A DNA stretch of 64,000 nucleotides from Symbiodinium natans (taxonomy: Eukaryota > Sar > Dinophyceae > Suessiales > Symbiodiniaceae). The notes beneath the pieces were generated by a model. That model saw only the letters and a program-made list of their open reading frames with translations. It was not told where the DNA came from and did not search any database. The translations under genes and the position numbers were made by a program. Below are positions 9,490-19,749 of the stretch, piece by piece; the first letter of the stretch is position 1, and each line of letters opens with the position of its first letter. The stretch covers positions 280,514 through 344,513 of the forward strand of contig CAJNDS010000569.1 of assembly GCA_905221605.1 (NCBI GenBank). Direction: 5' to 3'.

Positions 9490-12215
9490 AGGCCTGGTAG
9501 TTGGGGCGCTCCGCCACCCCGATGCAAGTCATCAGCTCGCCGTCCTCCCGATCCCGAAGGACGTCCCCGGACTTGAAGGGGAGCTTGAACTTCGCGATCA
9601 TCTCCTCCATGCTCAATCTTTCGTCACTTCGGGTCTCTATAGCTCTTGAATGAAATTGAACCAGGTGGTCTTGAACTGCGATTTAGGTCACAGCTCCGTG
9701 CGTGTGTCGACGTGCAGGGGCTGGTCGCCCTTTGTGACGTAGCGGAGAGAAGGCGCCAGGTTGTTGCTGACCCACTCCTGAGGGGCATCGGAACAAGCTG
9801 CACAAACGGCGACTCTGGTCCGGGTTCAAGTCAGGGCCGTCAGGGCCAGTTTTTGCAATGGAGTTTTGAGAGGCTGGTCGGAAGGATTTGAGGCGAACTC
9901 CTGCTCGTCATGTTCAATCTCGCCGTCAGAGGCGCTCTCCAGGTCCCCAGGCTGAGCCTCCTGCCGGCAACAGCCACTCAAGGTACATAATGGTATGTAT
10001 GACGGTATACAGCAAGGGATAATGGCCTGTTTGACTGCCTGCTTGGTGCTTTGGCTTTGCGCTCCGCGCACTTTCTACTCCTTATTTGGCTTTACAACAG
10101 AAAGAACATGCAAGGGGTCCTGGACCTCAGTCCTGCCGACCAACTGCATGTCACGATCAAGGTCCCCTGGGAAAAGGCCGGCACCTTCGCCGATCACATT
10201 GTGGAACCACATGTCGACCTGTCCCACGTGACGTGATACCACAGCTGGGGGAGTGTCGGGCGGGTGCAGCATGAGTACTTGCAGGCGTGCAGAACCTGAC
10301 TTTGCTTCCACTTGGCCTTGTTCGCTTGGGAGTTGTACTTGAGGCCGATGCACGTACTCCGCACGCCCATGGCTTGTGAGCTTGTGACGATGTCCCCTGG
10401 CACGAAGTTGGCAACTTTCAGACATGCCTCCGGCCGCACGTCGAACTTGGCATAGTGGGGGTACTTGAGTCCACAAGGGTAGCCGAACGTGCATCGCAGG
10501 TGATGCAGCTGCAGGCTCCCTTTCGGCACTGCGTCCAGCGATGTGACGGCCGGGTCCTTTAGGCAGTAAGAGATGCCGGCCGCGTAAAGCTAGCGAGCCT
10601 AGTGAACTCAAATGTCGATACGCTCGACACACACCAAAGATTTCAAAAATGTCTGGGCTCCCTGTTGGCTCTTGATTTTGGGGTCCTGCGGAAAAGCAAA
10701 CATGAGGTCACTCACAGAGCTGCTGCTGGAACCCAGGCGATAGTTCTTGCAGTATCCAGTCACCTCTGCGGGACGCAGTGGGAGGGGGAGGGGCGGTATC
10801 TCTGGAAGATCGGGTATGTCACCGCGTATGGCTGGGCAACTGCATGTGGTATTCACGCATGAAATAAACACATCTTGTCATGCTTGGGCTATGGGCCAGC
10901 CTGTGGCTCCACTGAGGAAGCCAGCATAGACCCCAAACAGTGTAAGACACCCAAGATTACTTCAATTGAAGATGACACCAAAACACACTCCAAGACCAAG
11001 TAGCCAAAAGCGACGACAGTTCTGCTCTTGACGGGAACGCGCACGGGGCCGCAGCGAGTGCGCCATTTGCAACACAAATGCACATCTCCTTAGACCCCGC
11101 CTGCCCGCCCCAAACGCAGGAAAGTACGCGCTTGCCATGCTTTCCCCCGACAGCCCCAAAAAAGCGCATGTGACCCAGAATCTAGAAGGAAGGTCGACTT
11201 CCAGTACAGAGCCTGCCCGGGAACTGGCAAGAGTAGCACCCTCTGCAAGGCCAAAGGCATGCCATTATTTGCGAGGCCATCCGTGTGTCGGGATGGCCTA
11301 GGCCTGCACCTAGGCCAGAGCGCGATGTCCGACCAAAGGCGAGCAGGCCTCCAGTCTAAGCCAACGCACCAACCGCGTGTGCTTCGCTCAGCCACGGCAA
11401 TCCCCCCGGACTTTCGTTTGGACCCGGTGCGATCTGGGCGAGCCGAACTGCGCATGATCATGCAGCTTCCCACCTGCCACTGTACTCGCACCCATCCACG
11501 GTGTGCTGGCACTGCATCTTCTGGGCCAGAAGCCTGCAAAATTGGAGGAGTGTGTCTCGTGTCCGTCCCCCCAATGTTTGATACCCCCACGCCCCCCACA
11601 CACACACACACATTCAACCTCAAAGCCCTCCCGCATGGGCGAGGAGGGGGGGACGGCCTGGCCATCGGCAGATCGCCAGCCCATCACGATGCCAACACCT
11701 CGGTTGAGCCCCCCCGCCCCCCCTTTTTCAGCATTCAAAGAGCCTCATAAACAGATCTTACACCCTGAACCCTACAAACCCCATCAACCCAAGAGCTTCC
11801 CCACGCCTCGCGGGCCGCCATCTTCGTCAGCACCTTCAGTAGTTGGGCCAGGGCACCAGAGGACGGTCTCTAAGGTACGAGGACGACAGGATAGGAGGCC
11901 CAGATGGATTTTGTGGATGTGGGAACATGTGGAAAGCATGGGGCAATCGTCAGACGTTGTAGCTCTCTGGGCAGGTGTCCACCCTGAGCTCTTGTTGGTT
12001 CCTTAAGCGAAGCCCTGACCATGTGGCGCCACCGCGGCATGCCGCTGAATTCTCAGAGCAAGCCCGAGGGTCCGGGAATCCGCGATTCGCGAGTGGGCCT
12101 TTAGAGTACCAGATTCGTGCTGTCGAGACTCTGTAGCGCCAGTCAGGCCCACGCTGAACTGTTGCACCCAGGGTCACCAACTGCTCCGATACCGGCTGGC
12201 CCTGCATCGGGTCCT
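9490..12215 (-). CDS. XA: MIB/HERC2-domain protein, multi-exon
   Basis: A set of minus-strand exons recognised because each recurs in XB (19.7-22.5 kb). About 12215-12124 gives VTLGATVQRGPDWRYR; about 11700-11655 gives GIVMGWRSADG; about 11535-11477 gives HRGWVRVQWQ; about 10770-10690 gives TGYCKNYRLG followed by VSDL. Together these spell a MIB/HERC2 domain (pattern GxRVxRGxDW, then VxVQW, then YRxG and DL), known from Mind bomb and HERC2 ubiquitin ligases. Further exons at about 10580-10310 (FGYPCGLKYPHYAKFDVRPE), 10270-10110 (WFHNVIGEGAGLFPGDLDRD), 9960-9830 (acidic), 9790-9690 (QEWV, VDTR) and 9605-9490 (KLPFKSGD, GELMTCIGVA) are unassigned. No RING or HECT is visible. Start, end and exact joins are uncertain. 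Confidence 0.65.
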
Positions 12216-12409
12216 GCACTCCGGGCCCTCGAACTGAGCTATACCCATTAAAAATGTATGCATAGCAAGGCAAGACCAGCAGCCCAAGAATCATGAATGG
12301 AAGCATGAGTACGCGTATGTGCAAAGCACTGCTATGTGGTATTCGTTCTTGGATTGGCCATGTGAGTAAGGACATGATGATGACATGTCTCAAGACTGGT
12401 ACGAATACT

Positions 12410-12926
12410 ATGCATACATATATATTTACATGTATATATGTATATATATATATACATATTGACATAGTCGGCTTCCAGCTCACGCGACTCCTGAAGAGTC
12501 GTACTCGGCACAAGATCTCCTGCTCTTAGTAAATAGGGGCAAGGGGTAGGGTGTACGGAAGGTTGAGAAGTTGACGCTGTAATTTGGGAACTTCGATCCA
12601 CCAGTTGAAAACAGTCCGCGCCGCTCCTTAACTTTTTCCGACGGAGGAGGCTCGCACCATGCTGCTGGCGCTGGGCACATCGAGAAAAAAAGCATCTCCA
12701 AGCTTGACCCGATGTGTCCCAACAGCATGAAACACGTACATGCCGGGTTTCTGAACGCAATACCCCAGTTCATGTGCGGACAGAACTTCCGTGTACTTGC
12801 GCTACATATGTGTGTAGATATTAGTATATTCATTTAGATAAAGGCCATAAATGCAGAAAGAGGTATGGGTGAATATATTGTTGTGAAGAGCCAAGGCGAG
12901 AGCGAGAGCGACAGCGAGAGCAGAGG

Positions 12927-12957
<31 letters not shown>

Positions 12958-13140
12958 AGGGAGGGAGGGAGGGAGGGAGAGGGGGGAGAGGGGGGAGAGG
13001 GGGGGAGGGGGAGGGGGGGGAGGAGAGGGGGGAGAGCGGGGAGAGGGGGGAGGGGGAGAGGGGGGAGAGGGGGGAGAGGGGGGAGAGAGGGGGGAGAGGG
13101 GGGAGAGGGGGGAGAGGAGGGAGAGGGGGGAGGGGAAGCC
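12410..13140. repeat. TA-rich tract and long purine (GA/G) microsatellite
   Basis: About 12416-12465 is TATATA/TACA-rich. About 12892-13135 is an almost pure purine run of GAGAG, GGGAGG and GGGGGAGA blocks. The frames there (Ser/Pro/Leu- or Gly/Glu/Arg-only proteins on the two strands) are translations of the repeat. This tract separates XA from K3. Confidence 0.9.
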
Positions 13141-13690
13141 TGGACGCCACGCTCTCCGCAGCCCTTTTACCACTCCTGCGGGCTTGTGCGGCAAACGCCA
13201 CATTGCTGGTTGTGCTGGGTCTGGTTGTACTGGGTTACCCTATGTGCAGCAAACTAAACCATCGGTTGCCCCGAGTTCCTTAGCAGTCGAACCATGCACT
13301 GTAACTTTCACGAAGGTTCTCGAGGGCCCCAGATGCTCTATGACTATGGCCATGCCCAGTCCGGCACGGGCACATATCTACTATCTACAGGTTTTTATTC
13401 ATCTCGAAAGCTGGTTTCCAGCTTGAGACCCGGATTCATCCGGAAAACCAATGGCAGTACGCCATGGACGCCTCCAAGCGTCAGCGTCGCACACCCGCCT
13501 TAAGCAACAACACTGGTTTGAGAGCTGAGCTTGCCAGGTGCTTCGGTTTGACTGCGCAAAACCTGAACGGTGCATCGCTTGGCGTGCCCGGCCGTGGCTT
13601 GCCTTGGGTGCCAGGTTCTCACATTAGAATCAGAGAGAATCAGAGACATGGAGTTTGCAGGCCGTGCTTCTTGGCCCTGGCCAAGGGATT
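13140..13690. other. Short spacer downstream of K3
   Basis: No exon with convincing edges was found. It lies between the purine tract and the K3 stop codon at 13692. Confidence 0.4.
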
Positions 13691-13691
13691 C

Positions 13692-15548
13692 TCATGTCAG
13701 TCCAAGCAGCGCAGCCAAGTTCGCCAACTGCTGTACCACTTCGACATCCTCGGCCTGACAAGGAGGCCGGCCATCACGGGCCTCTGCAACTCTCTTGGGC
13801 TTCTCGCGGCCCTTGCTGTTGACGATGTCTTGCAGAGTAGTGTTGCAGAAGTCCAGCAGACCAGAGATGATCCTCACAATGCAATTTTCGGTGGGGCCGA
13901 GTTGGGAGCCATTCGTTTGGAAGTTTGGAACAAACCCAACCGCTGACCTCCCTGAAAAGGACCGCCCCCTTCCGGAACCACCTGTTTGCTGCCTTTTTAG
14001 CTTCTTGGCAGCTCCCGCCGCCCTGCCGAAGCCTTCATTTTGCAACGCACGAGCACAAACAACAAGTTCACCGAAGGTTTGGCACCGCTACCAAGGCAAA
14101 CAGGGCTTCAGGGGTCATCTCTAGACTCCACAGCAACATATAGCAACTCTAGACTGATCAAAGCGGATGATAAGCGTGTTTAGCTCGACCCGCGGCCGCT
14201 TTTCCTGCCCGACTGTGCGGACAAGAAACTCCGAGGTGCGTTGCTTGGACTACGTGACTACGTGCACATACGTGCACAAGCGTTTACATTTAGCAAAAGA
14301 AATATCCGCAGCTGAAGGCCAGGCGCTGGATCATGGTGACCCCGACGGAATAGACTTCGCTCTTGGCATCAAACACCCCGGTTGTCATATACCTTGGGCA
14401 CATGAAGCCGGGAGTGCCCAGCACAGGCATACCCGTCGTTGCGCGAAGCGTCTTCCTTACCGGATTGTTTGGAGGGAAATCACCGGCTCAGGGAGCTGCA
14501 CAGACTTCAGTGTGCTGAAAATCAGTGAAGCTAACCAAAAGCACTGCGAAATGGGGTCGAGACTCTCTGTCGGCGGGAGGAACCGCGACAAGCCGCAGTC
14601 GATCAACTTGGGAACGAGCAGCATGCCGTCCTTGACACGCTGCCCATATCTAGCACTTACTTGGCACCTGGGCCATGCGGAGACATGTCATCTTTCGAGA
14701 CAACATCTGGGACAGCATGTTATGATGCAGTCCTGGGCGTTCGAGGGCTCAGCAAGCACGATGCTCCCAGGCTTCACATCACGATGGAAAACGCCAGCTT
14801 CGTGAAGGAAGCTGATGGCCTCAAGGACACCGTGGATGATCCAGGTGCGGCCGGTCCAAGACAATCGCTGGGCTTGGCCATGACCTTCTGGTGACCAATC
14901 CCGAAACACCCCACAGACTAGGCGAGCAAAAACACACACACACACACACACACAGTGACTGCTGATTCGCCATCCCCCCAGATACTGGCCCTGATTGTGC
15001 TTTGTTCCATTAGTTTCTACATTCTGCGTGTGCCATACAACACGCCGGCAAGGATTGTGAATCTGCTTGCTGGCCTGATTTCCAGAGTTGCTAGAAGACG
15101 TTGCGTTCTCCAAAGGAGCGACCTCCCCCTGCCCCGCCCCCCCTTCTTCGTTTCGCCCCAACCCTGAAATGGCTCGTGAAGAGCAACTTATCTCTGACGG
15201 TCTAAACCAGACTGCAGGACCTTCCAGATTGTTGTGAAGGCTGCCATAAAGCCCGTACTGATACAAAAGCACGATCGCATCCTTGGTCTTGGAAAATCCA
15301 AGCAATCGTGCGACGTTGGGATGCGCGAAGCCTGTCAGGTTTTCAATCTCCTTCTGGGTCACACGTTCCATGTGCTCGCGGCGTTCTTTGTCTTGGCATT
15401 CTAGCCGCTTCGCGGCAAACAGACAAGTGCCAGGACCTTCTGCATCCACTCCCCTGTACACCGTGCCGTAGACACCCCTGGTGAGGACTCGTTCGTCTGC
15501 CCAGTTCTGTGTACAGTGCTGAACATACGCGATCTCCACCTCCTCCAC
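13692..15548 (-). CDS. K3: IRAK/TKL-like protein kinase, five exons
   Basis: The paralogue of K1. Exons: 15548-15221, 14887-14754, 14630 to about 14559, about 14460-14327, and 13872-13692 (stop). Motifs: HCTQNWADERVL, glycine-loop region TRGVYGTV, FAAKRL, FHRDVKPGSIVL, DCG in KLIDCGLSR, GTPGFMCPRY and EVYSVGVTMIQ. The first glycine of the loop is lost (RGVYG). Intron 1 (GT donor) holds a CA/TG microsatellite near 14931-14955. Intron 2 appears to start with GC at 14753, and intron 4 with GC at 14326, again splitting CA|G. The tail (LLDF, IVNSKG, ARDGRPPC) matches K1. The 5' start lies upstream and was not found. The third intron's edges do not give clean consensus sites. Confidence 0.75.
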
Positions 15549-16409
15549 CTGAAGTGCGACTTGCAGCACAAAGTTGCTAAGTTATGATACCCATAGCCTG
15601 TCAACAACATACAAAGTCTAGTCATGTTCGACCACGGAATTCGGGAGCATGCGGGATCCCACCTGGTCGGTCTGGAGCTTGGATCGTTCTGTGTTCCTCT
15701 CCAAGCTTGCGGCCGTTGCCTTGCAAGGCCCAAGGCTCATGTCTGAAATTGCGCGCTCAACGTCCTGCACACTGCGTGCTCACATACATGGTGGCCATGA
15801 ACATGCCCTTGGCTCACTCGTTCTGTTCTGTTCGACGACGGGTTTGTGGTCCCACACCTTTGGTCCAACATAGCGATTCGGGGGGCCTGTGGTGTTGGCA
15901 TCGCCTGGTGAAACTGCGTGCGAGTGCTTTGATTCGTTGTCACGCTCCCAACCTACTTTCCTTGCCCAGAGCAGAAGCGGGAAATGCGTTTACCGTACAT
16001 GTGCCCGCAGCATCGGCAAAAGACGCGTAAAGGCAAACCTCTAGCTCGTCCCCAAGATGCCTCCACTTTTGGAAAGAGCTCAGACAGCCAAGCTCGAGAC
16101 AAATATGGAGCCGCAGCCATCCTTATGCATCTGCAGTTTATGCAATTTGCAGATTTGGGGACATAGCTTGGGGATGACTCCTTACGATTCGTCCTCTAAA
16201 CTCTACATCGCCTGGTTGCAGGAAAAGACAGCAAAGATCTGTGATTCCTTGCCGCATGCCGGCGCTTATGGAAACTACTGTCATCCCCTCCTGATGACCT
16301 TGGGGTTCGAAAATCAGATCCGCAGGCATCGGAATATGGCTTAGGTCGGTGGGGTTGGGCTTGGGCCATTGGGATTCCATAGCAGCCAGACAAGTCAGCC
16401 AGACAATCT

Positions 16410-17905
16410 TCATCCAAGATGCACCGCCATGTCGGACAAAGCTTCAACCACAGGTAGCAGATTGTCCTCGAAGTCGGGTCGACGGTCACGGGCCTGGCAA
16501 GCCGATGTCCTGCCATTGGCCGCGTCTTGATCGATTTCATCCAGGAGGTCGATCAACGCAGGATTCCCCGACTGCAAGTCAGTGCTGCCAGTGACAATCC
16601 TAGGCAGTGAATGAATGAAACATATATGAGTCATATACTGTATATGAGCAGAATAACAGCGACGAGACAACAGAGTTGGGATGCTTGTGCCAGAAAGCTG
16701 AAGGAGGGTGACCCCGATCGCATAGACCTCGCTCTTCTCGTCGAACTTGTGAGTGTTCACGTACTGCTGGCACATGAACTCAGGCGTCCCCTCCGGGACC
16801 TCGTCTGCGCACTCGGCCTCCCGGAAAGACTTGGACAACCCAAAGTCGTTCAACTTGGGGGTGAAATCTTCCATGAGGACGATGTTACCAGGCTTGACAT
16901 CTCGGTGGTACAGCTGCTGTTCGTGCAAGTGCCGGACGCCCGCCAAGATTCCGTGCGCAATCCTGATGCGCAAAGCCCAATCCAGCTTCGCTGCAAGCGC
17001 GTCTTCTTGCAAGGCGTTCTCCAGGCTGCCCTGCTCCCCAAACTCATAGATCAGCACCATGTCCTCCTGGCCTTTGCTGTAGCCGAGGAGGCGGATGATG
17101 TTCGGATGCTTGATGCGCGTCAGCGTGTCGATCTCGGCCCGATTCATTCGCTCCAGACGCTGGCGAGCTTCGATGTCGTCGTCCGGACACCACTGCCGCT
17201 TCACCGCGAAACGTGCAGCTTCCCCGCCATCATCTCTGTGGATACCCTTGTAGACTTTACCGCATGCTCCTGCCCCAAGCAGACGGTCTTCTGCCCAGTT
17301 CTCCGTGCACAGGGCAACGTAAGCAAGGTCCAACTCCTCCACCTGGTCGCTGAGCAGCTTCTCTCCCTGTGTCCTCTGAGTCCTCTTCTGCGGCATGAAG
17401 TCCTGAATGGGAACAACCTCTTGCATGCTCACTGCGATGGCCCACTTCAACTCTGGGTCGGCATCCAGCAGGTCGGCGTCCACGCTGCTCTTCCTCTGCA
17501 GACCAACCTTCACCTCGGAATCCGTGCTTGTGCTGCTCAAGATCCAGACATCCTCCGTGGGCAGAACTTGCATCTCGCCACTGTCAAAGCGGATTCGACA
17601 TCGACCTTCTGACAGGTCGTGGCCTTCCCCATGCCGTTGACCACAAGAGTTCCAACCCAAGAGAGTTCCTGTACACCCACTGAGCCGCTGAAGGTGCTCA
17701 CAGATGAATTGGCCCCTTGCTCCTAGGAGACCGGCCACCCCTCCTGCAGCGCCCGAATGAAGGCTGTCCAGGAAAAGCTGGCCTGGCGGCCCGAAGTGGC
17801 TCAGGAACCGGAATGTCACCCTCTGTCCCACACGTGCTTTGTCGCTGGCGAAGCGAATGCCAGTTTCGTTTTCTGCTGCTTGCCCTGTGGTAGTTGGAGC
17901 CGCAC
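16410..17905 (-). CDS. K4: UIM-containing IRAK/TKL-like protein kinase
   Basis: Exon about 17905-16699 joins exon 16599-16410 across an intron with a GC donor at 16698 and an AG acceptor. The layout matches K2: N-terminal domain (VGQRVTFRFLSHFGP, EHLQRLSG, CRIRFDSGE, LPTEDVWIL), a UIM (DADPELKWAIAVSMQE, at about 17419-17466), the pre-kinase LLSDQVEELDLAYV, glycine loop GAGACG, AVK, HRD, DFG and TPEFMC, then the tail RDRRPDFEDNLLPVVEAL. All catalytic residues are present. No in-frame ATG precedes the domain before an upstream stop. The first exon therefore either starts at an AG acceptor (one is at 17906-17907) with the ATG further upstream, or initiation is unusual. The kinase core is far closer to K2 than the N-terminus is. 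Confidence 0.82.
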
Positions 17906-17989
17906 CTGCCAGCAGGAGAGAGGGCGAAGGCAGCTGATATCCGGCTGACCTGTAGATTATAGTATTGACTACTGGGTTCCAACGTTCAG

Positions 17990-19740
17990 ATTAAGACTGG
18001 GTAGAGGGTTAGGTCGCTGAAGCCGCCCGGCGCGCACTGTGACTGTTCGGAAGAAACGGAACTCTTCGTTGCATTTTTGTGAGACATCTACTACACCAAT
18101 GTAGCTTCTAGACCAAAAAAAACGCCTTCCCCGCCCGCTTTTTGAACGAACATCGCGCTCTCGCCTAGGGCGAAGGCGTGGCCGTGCTCGCCGTCCTCGA
18201 AACTGTCGATAGTTTTTGGAAGTCTGGGTTCGCGAAATCCAAAGTGCTCTGGGATGTCTTGGCTCGCGACATGCGAAAATGCGATCACGTTTGGATGTTG
18301 GGGCTTGCGCAATACGACACTGTCGTGGCCCGTGGCTTTTGGAACTCCGGGTCGCGAAATGACAAACTGTGATGGGCTCTCACTGTTTTGCCTGGCAGAG
18401 TCTATATATATATATATGTGTATATGTGTGTGTGTGTGTCGACACATCTTTTTGAAGTGCACATATACACACAAATGTCTGCATGTACGACAATCCTCCC
18501 CAAGACGACCCTTATGACCTTTTACGATAGGAAGCCAGACACAGCACCGAGGTGATGTCGCATTCGGGAATACCGTGAGCAGATAACATTCTAAAGATAC
18601 TTTTATGTCTCCACTGCAGTACTCCCGCATGTATGGTCAAAAGTGGGGGCGAGGAAACATCAAATCTGAGCACCGGTAGTGAGACCGAAACCAAAAAACA
18701 AAAAGCGGCAAAACAACGAGAACAATTGGACTAGTATCCGGGACCTGAATGGATGGTGCGCGGAGTTGTTTTGCATTTGGTTGATTGCCTGTTGGTTTCA
18801 CCAGAGCTGTGAATGTTTGTGTTCCGTCTTGCCAATTCTTCGTTTTGTTTTCGGTTTCGGCACTGGTACTCAGAGTTGTCCTTTCTTGTTGTGTGTGTTT
18901 TGTGTTTTGTTTGCTTTCATAATTTTTATTTACTTTGTGTGTGTGTGTGTTTTCACCACCTTCTTTCGCTTGGGGAGCATGTCCTGGGCCACCATAGTGT
19001 CCGGCAGCGCCATGCGAGACAAAACAAATTATACTTGTATGGGACAGTGGTCTGGGGGGCTGTGGGGGTGGGGCAGCATGTCTATACATAGGTGCCAGCA
19101 CATGCCGGTGACTATAGCAACTCACTTCAAAGTTAGGCAGCACCGCCTGCGGAATGGACTTGAGGGTTCGATCGCGCGTCCTTTCAGAACTCCAGTGGTA
19201 TGTTGGGGCTGTCGGGGATGTTTTCGGGTTTATAGGGTCTGGGGTTGAGGGTTTGGGGTTTATAGAAGTTTGATTGGGGTTTATGGGGTTCAGGGTTATA
19301 GGCTCAGGGCTCTTGTATCCAGGCAAGGCAGCACACATTAATTCCGAGCCTGCGGCAAGCCGGAGACGGGCTCGTTGCGTAACCACTGCAGCCTGTTGTG
19401 CGTCACAAGGCAGACATGTTTGACGACATACATTTCTACATGCCTGCTTCGTGTTTCCTGAGCGCCCCACCTGCCCAATTTCGTGTGAATTTTGGGGTGG
19501 ATGCCCGCGCCTGAGAACGCCATTTACTGCTCTACCTGCACCGGCATTGCCCGGCATCCTCTACATCCTCGTGACGTCCTGAAATCATTACGACTTCTCA
19601 TTCACGCCTGCCGAGTTGGCCACGTGGAACCACACGCAGACGGGCAAGTAGCTGCCATGCAGCAGCCGCGCAACCTCACACGCACTTCGTTCCCCACTTT
19701 CGGCAACCAAGCACTGAACCTCCTACAGTATCTGCCCCAC
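17990..19740. other. Spacer between K4 and XB
   Basis: No supportable gene. It holds a TATATATG/TGTG tract near 18402-18440, a TG run near 18935-18951, and a degenerate run of GGTTTATAGG/GGGTTTGGGG motifs at about 19225-19305. The minus-strand frame at 18637-19557 is mostly translation of these repeats (NPINPNQ-type). Confidence 0.45.
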
Positions 19741-19749
19741 CTCGTGCCC

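Noticed and set aside
9815-9840. tRNA B-box-like GGTTCAAGTC
   Set aside because: The flanking T-stem does not pair and no A-box or acceptor stem is found at the right distance.
12802-13257. Ser/Pro/Leu- and Gly/Glu-rich proteins on both strands
   Set aside because: Translations of the GA/G microsatellite.
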